Positions 33,301 to 42,400 of a stretch of DNA of 64,000 nucleotides are shown here, in pieces. Both the position numbers and the translations under genes were made by a program. The notes under the pieces are model-generated. The model saw only the letters and a program-made list of their open reading frames with translations, did not search any database and had not been told where the DNA came from. The first letter of the stretch is position 1, and each line of letters begins with the position of its first letter. Source of the DNA: Lunularia cruciata (Eukaryota; Streptophyta; Marchantiopsida; Lunulariales; Lunulariaceae); NCBI GenBank assembly GCA_948567375.1, contig OX419758.1, positions 43,715,001 through 43,779,000 on the forward strand, given 5' to 3'.

Positions 33301-36300
33301 GTAATCTGCTCTTCACGCGAGTGAAGTGATGTTGGATGCTCCCCTTCTCTCTGTGACCTCTTCAGTATGCGTTCTCCTCTTCTTTTGGCGGCTGCAGAAA
33401 CCCTAGCCAGTGCTTCAGCGGTTGCCTCGTCAACCACTTCATTAGCTCCCAAAAGCAATGCAATACCCGTGCTTCCTCTTGATGCTGACTCTTCCCCTGC
33501 GCCTCCATTTTCACCAGTACCAACTTCTGTACCTAGCTCAAACTTGACTTTCGTACCATTCTTTTCATCACCAATAGATGTCCTTCCTGACATTTCCGTA
33601 GATCGATTGTTAACCAGAGCACCAATCCTTTTCTCAATCGTTTCAGGTACCTCCATGGACTTTTTCTTGGGTTTCCTCCCATAGGCTGATGATACCAGTG
33701 ACCACTGCACACGACCACTGGTGCTTGGCTCTCCCATCCTTTCTTTGGCTTCAGCAGAATCCTCAGTCAAGTACTTATATTCTACCTCTTCGTCATCCTC
33801 ACTTGAACCACTTGTGCCAGCTTCACTAGTACGATCTTGCCTATCCTCTATATAATCGCCTTCGACGCCTTCAAATTCCTCTTCCTCTCGTATATCGGAG
33901 TCACCACCCATCTGCTAAACAGCCCACAGATCAGATCTCCTTTGCTCTTATTGAAAAGACAGACATTAAGCCAAGAGAAATAGACCTCAATAAAGAGACT
34001 CCGAACGTATAAAGTACAATCAAGAAATATTCACACTGAAGGAGCTCCCTACCGATCGGTACTGTGCCAAGATATCCTCGATTGACATTTCACACTCTTT
34101 TTTCAATCGATCAACCTTCAAAAGAGCAGGCAACAACAACACGAGATTAAAGTGATGGCAAGCATCTACCGAGCAATGTCCTTCAACCGGAAACATTATG
34201 CACTTACATTTTGCCCCTCAACAAGGAGAGAACCAAATAAAGGCAACTCCCGCTAGTTGTCCACATGTCATAAAGCGAGAATATGACAACACTCCTAGGC
34301 AACTCTATCAGTATCCAGAATTGAATTGAATTGGACGTCGTAGTGGATAAGGTCAAATCGGACACAATAATCTACCTCATCTGCATGCTCATCCGCTTCT
34401 GTTCTTGACAAAAGCTCTTCTTCATCAAGAGTTGCTTCATCGTCCTGTAAGATCCCGTATGAAATTGACAACCCACGCGCCGTAAAGTACCAATTAATAC
34501 AACACACTCGTAGCAATCTCGAGATTACTTTTGACTTGCTTCGAAGGAGTTACCAGGTCCCACGAACAAGCAGGTGAGAAAGACCTCACAAGTATGGTAG
34601 AAGAAACTCTTTCGGAAACGAAGACAGCCATAATTGAGAATCTTCCAATGACCAAAACGATCCTAGTTCTCTTGGTTAACTTCAAGCATGACAAAACTCC
34701 GCGATAGACCATTTGTACTATATCGCATAAGAACAATCTATCGTCATTGCACTCTACAAGCTTTACCTCTTCAGTTCCGTCTGCCAGAGCCGCGGGGATG
34801 TAGTCTCCATCACCCTGCAGGAGACATGTCCGACCTCAATCAAACTGCAAACAAAGGGCAAATGTACACGACAAATAACCATACTTGTATTGTCTTCACC
34901 TCAATTGAACTGCCTACTAGAAAAACAGAAATACACATACTAAGACAGACCAAACGTCATCCCCAATTGAAGGAATGGGTTTCCACTGAAGCAAGTACAG
35001 GAATTCACTTGCATGAAACAGATCAATCAGATCCGGGAGCCGACTTTAAGACCAACATGGCTATAACGCATGAGCAACATCAGAAGCTGGTTACTAGAAT
35101 CAGGTCAGGCTACCACAGAAAACCGAGCGACTCAAACCTCATCTGAATAGGAGCCAAGAAGTACCCACTCAAGACGACTAGGGACAATGGGAGCTCAAAC
35201 GAGCCCACTTGCTTCTCAAGAATGTCCCCATGACAAGGTTCTTTGAGCCTAAAGCTACAATCGGTCCACTCTCCTGGTGAATCCACACCTATTGCGAATA
35301 TAGAGCTAACAAGCACGAGCAAGACAACTAAAAAATCAGCATCATCATTCTCGAGAACCTTGTGGCATAATCCGGTAGCTTCCAGCAAAAGATAATATAA
35401 TCTAATCAAGAGTAGGTCATTTGTTGCAAATATAGAAAGAAGGTGGAGGTTGGATAATAGATCAACTCACACTGGATTCGTCTGCTTCTTGGAAAAGCGC
35501 CGCGCCAGAAACTTCACCGTTCCTTGTCTTCTTCTCCGGAAGAAGGTCCGGTTCACACAAGGTCTCTTCCTTCAGAGTAACTTCCAAAGAGACTTCCGCT
35601 ACTGATTGATTCTGGGCAATTGGACTGCCATCAGGGAAGGATTCTTCACGAGGGCTAAAGGTAACCTGTGGGAATTCTAAGTCTGAATTGTCAGCTAAAC
35701 CTGTCTTAATTTCCTTCGTATATCCTTCCATACCGTGGGCAGCTAGCGTTCCGTTCTGCAAGGGTATATATACCCTAGCTTGGTCCACGGTATTGAATTG
35801 TCCCCTTTTGTTTACTTCCTCCTGACTAGAAGAAGGTCCTAAGTGATTTTTCCTCAATTCGCTTTTATCCTTCTTAAGCTTTTCATAATCATCATCGTCC
35901 GTCTCATCTTCCTCCTCAGATACTGAATCACTCGTTTGATCTGAGTCGTCTGCAAAGTCATCCAAACCATATCCATGGCCATAAGATTGGCACAGCAACT
36001 GTAAGACTTGGAAACAATGTGTAGAAGTATGAACTCAACAACAAAGTAACTAAAACACGCCTAAATAGTAGTGGGAATGACGATTATATGATATACGTCA
36101 GAGTTGCAAAGATGCTTATACCTCCCTCCCTCCTGTAAAGTTTCAACAACTCCTCCAGAGGCAGCTCTCCCTCTCTTTGAAGGGCACTAAGCTCCTCTCT
36201 CTTTTCCTCTTCTGTTACAAGCGCCTCCTCTGCTTCTATGGTAGCTTCATCATCTTCCTGTCAAGCGAAAGTTCTCATCAGTCATTAAGGTAACACCATC

Positions 36301-39300
36301 CATCACTCATGTAGGCGCGTCTATCATGCTGCAGGCCTGCCTTTTGAACTCTGAGAACTCCACATAGTGCAATCGGACACCAAGCCATTTGAGAGTCCAA
36401 AAAGCTAACCTCCTCTATCTCGTTGTCCATATTAAAGTCTTCATCGCCAGTATCAACTTGCAATTTTAGATCAACCCCTTCAAATTTTCCTCCGCCGGAA
36501 GCAGTAGCTCTTGTCTCCAGTTTCACCGTGTCCTTCGATCCAGGAGCTGTAGCATTAATATTCGTTTTACTCATCTGTGCAGAGAGTGAGCTACTTCCGG
36601 AACCGTCAATCCTTACAACGGTACCGCTGGCGTCGTTCTTAAGCTTTTCATAATCAAGATCGTCCGTCTCATCTTCCTCCTCAGATTGTGAATCATCCGT
36701 CTGATCTAAATCGTCTGCAAGGATAACGAAATGGTATATGATTGGTACGTGAACTCTAAGACTTAGCATCAGTGTAGAAGAGTATCACTTCTGAGCAAAA
36801 TATCTGCAAATGCTAAGATACCATCTCAAGATAAGCTATCTCAATAGCGGCAAGCAAGGTTATATGATTCGCGTCAAAGTTGCAATGATGCCCATACCTC
36901 CATCCCCCCTGTAAAGTTTCAACAACTCCTCAAGAGAAAGTTCTCCCTCTCTTTGAAGGGCACTAAGCTCCTCTCTCCGTTCTTCGTCAGTTATAAGAGC
37001 CTCCTCTGCTTCTATAGTGGCTTCATCATCCTCCTGTCAAGCGAAAGTTCTCGTCAGTCATGAAGCTTGCCCCATCCATCACCCATGTAGGGAGGCGCGT
37101 ATCCCATGCTACAGGCCTGGCTGCCAAAACTAAAAATTCCCTAGCATATACAAAGATAACAATCCCGTCTTACACTGGTACATATCAGAGTCCGAAAAGC
37201 TAACCTCCTCTATTTCGTTGTCCATATTAAAGTCTTCATCGCCAGCATCAACTTGGTGTTTCACATCTTCAGATTTCACAAGGACGGGAGTTGTAACTCC
37301 TGCCTCGAGTGCCAAGCTATCCTTCGATTCAGACAGATTCTTAGAAACAGTAGTAATAAGGTTCGCTTCATTAATCGGTGCAGACTGTGTGCTACTTCCG
37401 GATCCGTCATTCCTTAAGACGATTTCCTTCCCTAGCACCAAGTTTTCAACTCCCGTGGTAGGAGAATCAGAGGCAAGTGGAACTGAAGGAAGAGATTTTG
37501 ACATTGATGGCGCAGAACTTTCGCCCAAGTTCTCTGCCAGCATAGTCGAGTACCTGTTGATAAAAATTAGTCAACATCTAAACCGGAACTAAGAAGGATT
37601 TACTGACTGAGATTTGACCTACAGTGTGAATCCAAGACCTCGGGTGCAGACAAGCATTGAGCTCATAGCAATCGATTGCACATTCTGCCCAATACAGCAA
37701 ACGATTTATGAGGACTCATTATGATTGAATTACTATTTGATAGTCCATCATTGAAGCGACCTATGGCAGTCTTAGGACCCACCTCTCAGTTTGACCAAGA
37801 AGAAAGTCGAGATGCTTGTCTAATGCCTTCTTCCTTCGCTCCTCAAGCTCTAACTGATGCTTGTACATTACCTTCATAAATCAAAGAAAATCTCACTCGA
37901 TTATCAGGCCGTCATATACGCGTGTGCATATCTTCTGGATTAATCATCATGCAGTCGAAAAGAGAAATACGGGAATACATTGCCTTTCAACAGAAATATA
38001 TAAATCAGAGTTACAGGGAAGTAAAGAATCGTCACCAGAAGGTAAATAAAAAATATAAAAGACAAACGTGACAAAACCTTCAAAAATCAAAATCCCGAAA
38101 GCTGTAAGGCGTTATCTTGACAACAGGCACGACACCAGGAGTCGGTCTACAGTCGATACAGCAGAAAAATATACTCACCAGCTTCTCAACTTTCATCCAA
38201 AACTTCTTCACGTCCTTCGCGATATTGCTAGCGACCCTACGGGTTTTCTGTTCTTCCTCCTGAGACGATCAACAAACCTCCATTTAAAACGTCCAATTTC
38301 GAAAGCAAGAGGGCGTATCTAAAGTAAGTAAGAAAATGGACTCCAGACGGCGTGATCTGAGACATGAAATAAAAGGAACACTCGTACAAATTATCAAGGG
38401 AACTGACCTTTTGGCGGCGAAGACCCTTAGCCTCAACATCGAGTTTGCTTCTGCTCACCCTGATAACTACCTTCTTGGCCTGACTGAGTTTCCACTTCCT
38501 CTCCCTCTCAAAATCCTGCCAAAGTCCAATTCACCATCGGCAGATGGTTGGCGCCTGTCACGTTCATCTGCTTGTCATTTAAACTAAGGCCACAAAACTT
38601 CTAGTACAACTAACTAACCACGCCAGTTACTGTGCACGACGATGGAAGATGAAGATCCTAGTACATCTTGAGACAACTTATTTCCAAGATGACGAAAGCG
38701 TGCAACAATATTCAAGCGTAAATGATTCAGATTTTAACCAGGAGATACCATCTCAGTAAAATCTACCCAACAAACAAGTACGCACAGAAATAAGAACTGC
38801 AATAAATCTTCTGAAGTGGAGGATTTTCAGGAGATGTTCATTTGGACAACAAAGACAATGGGTAGAAACCAGACAGCAGTAGAGATCACAGCCTACTGAT
38901 TGAGAGAACGAACAACGCAAAGACCAAAAACCTTGCAAACAAGGCTTATCAGTGTCGTCTCGTTAGTGCATAGCGCGGGTGCCAAGAAAGTCTATGTTTC
39001 AGGCTTGGGTTCGCCACAAATGGAAATTACAACGTCAAAGATCCTGAATATCGTCGTCAAGATACCCAAGAAGTTTCAGAGGACATGCACTATTTTTTGC
39101 ATCGTGTCAGTGTTGTGAACCAACGACGCAACACTAGTAGCAAATTTTGTGCAAAGAGGAGATTGAGCAAGGCAATCAGCAGTTCCGACTTTGCAGCTAG
39201 AAAGTCCATCCGCATTGCCTCGCCATCTTTGATCAGGAAGTTAGGGCCTGGAAATCTTCTGATTGTCAAGCCTCAACTAAGACACTATATATAGAAGCTT

Positions 39301-41628
39301 GAAAAAGCTTCATATCAATTCTAGCCACAGGGAATTCAGCTTCATGAACGAACCTCCATGGGCAGGACATGCTACTAAACAGTTTAACGATCCACTATAA
39401 CCTGTTCAACAGCTGTACAGCTTACGGGGTATCGAAACTCATCAGACTAAAATGAAAGTTCAGTGCGAAGGGCTTTTGTGCCTTCCTACAAAGAAACCAG
39501 ATCGCGCCTAGAAAAAATTGCAACCCACGAATTATCCCGCTCCGGGACAGACTTCACTAAATGATTTTCAAGCGTGAAGCCACACATGAGAACCGCCCAA
39601 ATATCGCTCAGGCTCCGGAAAGAAAATACTTCAACATTTAAAGTGAGGCGCGAAATGTGAAAAGACCATTATCGAAGAAAACTGCGCAAGTCAGATCAAA
39701 TGCTCACCTTGGCTAACCACGTCATCTCCTCCAGCACAAAGTCCCAATGAGTTTTGCACCGGGCTGGTTCTTTTCCTTTTGATGGGATCTTCTTGCTGGA
39801 ATCCAAAATCTGTGGAACAAAGTGAAGAAGAAATAACAGAATCAAGAGACGCCGCGAATCGAAGAACTTGAAGTGAATCGAAAAGCCTTTAGACTTCTTG
39901 ACATGAATAGACGGTAGCCCACACATTTCACAAGTGCATGATTGATATTGGACTGATACGAGTAAAGTTACAAAGAGTTGTTAGTAGCGTCTCACAAGGA
40001 CACGTATGATCATTGTTGGGCATAGTAAGGAGCTCGCTTAAACTCCTCTCAATTGTTACCGATTTCAGCGTGAGAATGGGGTAACCGGAGAGACGTAAGC
40101 CGAACCTTATATTGAGACAAAGCCTAATCTGATTTTCTTTCTTTCTCCAAAACAAGAAGAAAATTTCGCAATTTTCGCGTCCCGGGCGTCTCTCCTTTCG
40201 GTGTCACCCTTACATACTTAAATTAATCATTCCAGACGACTCGACAGGTAAAACTAAAAGTGTATCGCCTCAACTCTCTGAATGCGCACTTCCATAGAAG
40301 TGCAAACGTCATTGTTCCCATACCTCTTGCTTAGCAAAAACATCATCCGCCTTAGCAAGTACGGACTCCTCATATTGTCGGCGCTCCAAAGCCAGACGCC
40401 ACTGTAGAGGCATGCCCTTAAGCACTGAGCTCTCTTGATCCTCAGAACCCTTTGACGTGTCACCTCCACTTTGCTCGTCCCCGTCTCTGAAAGATTGACC
40501 TCGATTTCGACACGCCCTGGAGGAGCTACGACCTGGTCCCTTCTTACAGTTGCTATCGAGCTCTCCATTGCTTGGGAAACCTACTACCCTTGATGGAGAT
40601 GATAGAGAAAGAACCATTCCGCTATCCTGTACAAGAGCTATCCCAGGAGAATTTTCCTCATTGGAGTGAGGATTGGCACCCGCGTATTCAACATCGCCGT
40701 CATCTGCATCAAGGGTTCCTTGGTCACCTGTCAAGTTTCCAGTGGAACTACTTGCAGTGTCTTTCCCACTTAAGCGTTCCTGAAACACCTGCTCAACTGC
40801 TACTGGTACTACTTCCGTCGAAGCCACAGTATCCGCTTTAATCCAAGCCAGGGCCGCTTCGTCATTGTGGTCGGGAGAAATATGGGCTTCCAGATCGTCA
40901 TACACTTCAAGTGATCGTACGGTGACGTCGCCTTTTTCATCTCCTCGGCTTTCTCTGAAAATACCATTCTTCTTTCTTTCGCCTAGATAATCCAAATGCG
41001 CAGGACCTGACTTTCCCAGAACCCGACTATCTTCTACTGAGATCTCTGTTCCCCTAAAAACCTCCACAGTCCCCCCCGTGCCAACTGCTGCAACTGCTTC
41101 GGGAGAGCCTTTGCTGGTTGAACTATCAGAAACTCCTTCCCCCATTTTGACCTCTCGTTGGCTCCCAGCTCTTCCAAGCCTCGAGGTCCCTTTACCTGAT
41201 GCCATACCACCGCTTCCATTCCGGTTAACAAGTGACAGTTTGCGGGTCGGATCACTGCCCGATTCCAGCTGTTCAGTTAAATCTACAGCCAGACATCCAC
41301 CAAGACCAGCCCCCTCCCCTTCTACATCATTTCCATCAGAAACCTGCACCGACACTACGTGCTTTGCTCGATTTCGCCGTCCATAGAATTTAAGCTGCTG
41401 TGAATGTTGGCTACTACCACTCGCCTCGCGATTATCTCCTTGCTCTGACTTCTTACCAACAGAGCTCCCTTGAGTGGTGGGGCCCGCGCCTCCCCTTCCC
41501 AAACCAGAACCCGAGCCCGGCTCTGAACCGCTGTTGTAACTGGTGCTATTGCTCGTAGAATTCTTTCCCGATTTTGTCCACTCGAAGGGCTTGCCTCCTA
41601 CCTTGTCCCCTCCACTCATCTCCACCAC
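18334..41628 (-). CDS. PIE1: SWR1-complex ATPase PIE1 (H2A.Z exchange), 18 coding exons
   Basis: Catalytic Snf2-family subunit of SWR1, which swaps H2A-H2B for H2A.Z-H2B in nucleosomes in the nucleus. Exons on the - strand: 41628-40324, 39809-39708, 38515-38408, 38259-38179, 37871-37783, 37553-37205, 37033-36898, 36714-36410, 36257-36122, 35949-35471, 34444-34376, 34115-34053, 33911-30182, 24169-24105, 23890-23832, 23607-22785, 21367-20760, 20212-18334. All junctions are GT-AG and phases agree, giving 10386 coding nt and 3461 residues. Order: Ser/Gly-rich N-terminus, HSA (about 450-530), acidic repeats (about 560-1074), split ATPase (about 1375-2090), SANT (about 2548-2603) and Ser-rich tail. 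Homology to Arabidopsis PIE1 is evident across HSA, ATPase, SANT and junctions. It is much longer than the usual about 2050 residues. First ATG and tail are the least certain; an upstream coding exon cannot be excluded. Confidence 0.92.
21368..22784 (-). other. PIE1 intron 16 with repeats
   Basis: The intron is 1417 bp. It holds a copy of the intronic repeat (GCCGTTCTGGGAACGGG then ATCCAGAACTCATGA near 22208), a 133-bp foldback at 22446-22578, and two copies of a GAGCAAG.TC.CC.GTTAGTTTG phrase near 21526 and 21847. Confidence 0.75.
22446..22578 (-). repeat. Near-perfect 56-bp foldback in PIE1 intron 16
   Basis: Arm 22446-22501 and arm 22523-22578 are complementary at 51 of 56 positions around a 21-base loop. 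The arms start CCTACCGTGGACACTGGCCT. In RNA of the PIE1 sense (- strand) four of the five mismatches become G-U pairs, so the transcript could form an almost continuous 56-bp stem. No small RNA evidence can be seen from sequence. Confidence 0.9.
22785..24169 (-). CDS. PIE1: PIE1 exons 14-16: post-ATPase helix and SANT/Myb domain
   Basis: Exon 14 (24169-24105) gives WDTAFANEAYRQQVEVLAQQ, and exon 15 (23890-23832) gives ENQRQLEWEAMEEEMRDAD. Exon 16 (23607-22785) is Lys-rich, then has a SANT domain, DSWTPAEDAILCAVVHEYG to HPLHCRERFRQLL, ending KVTE before GTAAAA. All match plant PIE1. SANT domains of this class contact histone tails or DNA. Confidence 0.92.
25700..27950 (-). repeat. Tandem array of roughly 505-590 bp units in intron 13
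   Basis: Four units share the same order of blocks. The marker GATCGGTAACCAAGAT or a variant falls at 25775, 26364, 26868 and 27373, giving spacings of 589, 504 and 505 bp. Later blocks include AAAGGACTAGTAAACAACTTG, GGGCTGG.GTCGGGTA and GAGGAGTGGAAC, ending in AAGAGGACAGGATAT. Units are clearly diverged, so the array is not very recent. Confidence 0.85.
27652..27915 (+). repeat. 132-bp near-perfect tandem duplication
   Basis: The segment from GATGCAGGAAGCAGTCGAAG at 27652 repeats at 27784 with only a couple of changes. It sits in the fourth unit of the larger array. It creates an open frame (27653-28000) with a doubled 44-residue stretch, which is a side effect and not a gene. Confidence 0.9.
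29827..29850. repeat. Perfect 24-bp palindrome in intron 13
   Basis: GTAAGTAGTTAT is followed directly by its reverse complement. Next to it AGATCGCAAC-type units repeat (29855-29910). A second palindrome, ACATATCATGT-AA-ACATGATATGT, lies at 28970-28993. Confidence 0.8.
30182..33911 (-). CDS. PIE1: PIE1 exon 13: Snf2 ATPase core
   Basis: One 3730-nt exon. After an acidic linker and KLADAAAAAQSAQPTGYTFS comes the first lobe: DEMGLGKT (Walker A, protein residues 1412-1419), DEAH (1515-1518) and LLTGTPLQND. The second lobe has LIFTQMTRMLDVLE, STRSGGVGINL and QAQDRCHRIGQTR (2033-2045). About 260 residues separate the lobes, the long insertion that marks the SWR1/INO80 class and binds RuvB-like proteins. 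All catalytic motifs are intact. The exon starts directly after CAG at 33912 and ends before GTAAGT at 30181. Confidence 0.97.
34053..37553 (-). CDS. PIE1: PIE1 exons 6-12: acidic region with three DDEAT modules
   Basis: Between HSA and ATPase lie three copies of a module, DDEAT.....EE.L, followed by a charged helix and PLEELL/SIEDIL: exon 7 (37033-36898), exon 9 (36257-36122) and the split exon pair 11+12 (34444-34376, 34115-34053). Exons 6 and 8 both end GDEDFNMDNEIEE; exons 8 and 10 both start with D-rich text then SEEEDETDD and DYEKLK. In SWR1 enzymes this part is where the H2A.Z-H2B binding segment is found, and acidic-aromatic motifs (DEDF, DDLDY) fit such binding; that role is inference here. 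Exons 7 and 9 are the same length (136 nt), a product of tandem duplication. Confidence 0.85.
35900..37415 (-). repeat. PIE1: Tandem duplication of about 780 bp inside PIE1
   Basis: The unit runs from the DGSGSS text of exon 6 through exon 7 and intron 7 into exon 8, and again from exon 8 through exon 9 and intron 9 into exon 10. Offsets are 795 bp (exon 6/8 ends), 776 bp (exon 7/9) and 765 bp (exon 8/10 starts). Introns match too: TGTCAAGCGAAAGTTCTC occurs before both exon 7 and exon 9, and GTCA.AGTTGCAA.GATGC after both. So it was a genomic duplication that kept splicing and frame. Confidence 0.88.
37783..39809 (-). CDS. PIE1: PIE1 exons 2-5: HSA domain
   Basis: Four short exons (102, 108, 81 and 89 nt) encode CKTHWDFVLEEMTWLAK, then DFERERKWKLSQAKKVV, NIAKDVKKFWMKVEKL, and MYKHQLELEERRKKALDKHL ending LDFLLGQTER. 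The HSA helix binds actin and actin-related proteins in SWR1/INO80 enzymes. The match to plant PIE1 is nearly residue for residue. Exon 2 matters because the frame around it is only visible when the 39810 acceptor is used. Intron 2 (39707-38516) is the longest in this block. Confidence 0.93.
40324..41628 (-). CDS. PIE1: PIE1 exon 1: Ser/Gly-rich N-terminal extension
   Basis: Residues 1-435. It starts MVEMSGGDKVGGKPFEW and is rich in S, G and acidic residues, with no recognised domain until PLQWRLALERRQYEESVLAK near the end, a charged helix. The exon ends in phase 0 at KQE before GTATGG. Arabidopsis PIE1, as remembered, starts only about 40 residues before the HSA domain, so nearly 400 residues here are extra. 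Low-complexity content suggests a disordered region. Confidence 0.8.
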
Positions 41629-42400
41629 TTCCCTGCTTACTCATCCACATCTTCTTTGCTCACTTTCGTGTCCTATGCTCCTCATCGTCCTTACCAGCAT
41701 CACTGCATCTCTTCTGCCTCAGATCTCCAAGAAACCAACTCCCCGCAGTTCCTCTTCTTCCTTGCATAGCATATCCTTTCAGCGCCCGCCTCCGCACGCG
41801 TTTTAAACCCCAACCTCTCCTTCTCCCTTCTCCCTTCTCTCCTGTAGCCTGTATGTATAACCTTCCACCACCATCTCGTCCTCAAACGATAATCGCATTA
41901 CTTCCCTGTACCTTACATGTCCTTTTCGCGCCAACGGACTCCTCTCAGCGATTACAAACACTCCCCTCCACTTCCTTTCTTCCCCAATCTCCTCTCAATT
42001 TCTGCTCTCGTTCTTCTGTTGTTTCAATCGCGAAAAGCTATCCGCCCCTCCTTCTTCTTCCCTTCCGTCCTTACGAAGAAGAGCTGACGGGACTCGCAAC
42101 AGAAAGACCCGAGCCGGCTTCTACTCTCTATCTGACTTTAGGGCACTGGACACGCATCATCAGCAGCTCCTCCGTTCGCTTTCACCTCTATATATAATTT
42201 GCCCTAGCACCTCTGGTAACTACAGGAGGCCGCGCCATCTTCACCCCGGAACCATTTGCAGATGGAACAGGCTTGTCACGGTCGACGTAGTAGTAATACC
42301 GGGCTCCTAACGCCAGCTTTCAACATGTGATTGGCTGGAAGTGCAACTTTTGGCCTCGACTCCGTCAGCCACGTGTTTAGCAACACGCCACGTCTACTCC
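41629..42400 (-). promoter_or_regulatory. PIE1 5' leader and promoter
   Basis: Reading toward PIE1, a TATATATA box lies at 42196-42189, about 560 bp before the first ATG. The leader is strongly purine-rich in the sense strand (GAGAAGG/GAGAGG runs at 41815-41845), as with GAGA-type plant leaders. Upstream of the TATA box are a G-box CACGTG at 42370-42375 and an ACGT-core GCCACGTC near 42388. Start of transcription is inferred as near 42160. Confidence 0.5.

Noticed and set aside
41543-42197. Pro/Ser-rich frames on the + strand, up to 207 residues
   Set aside because: They read the pyrimidine-rich strand of the PIE1 promoter and leader; no similarity and no conserved start.
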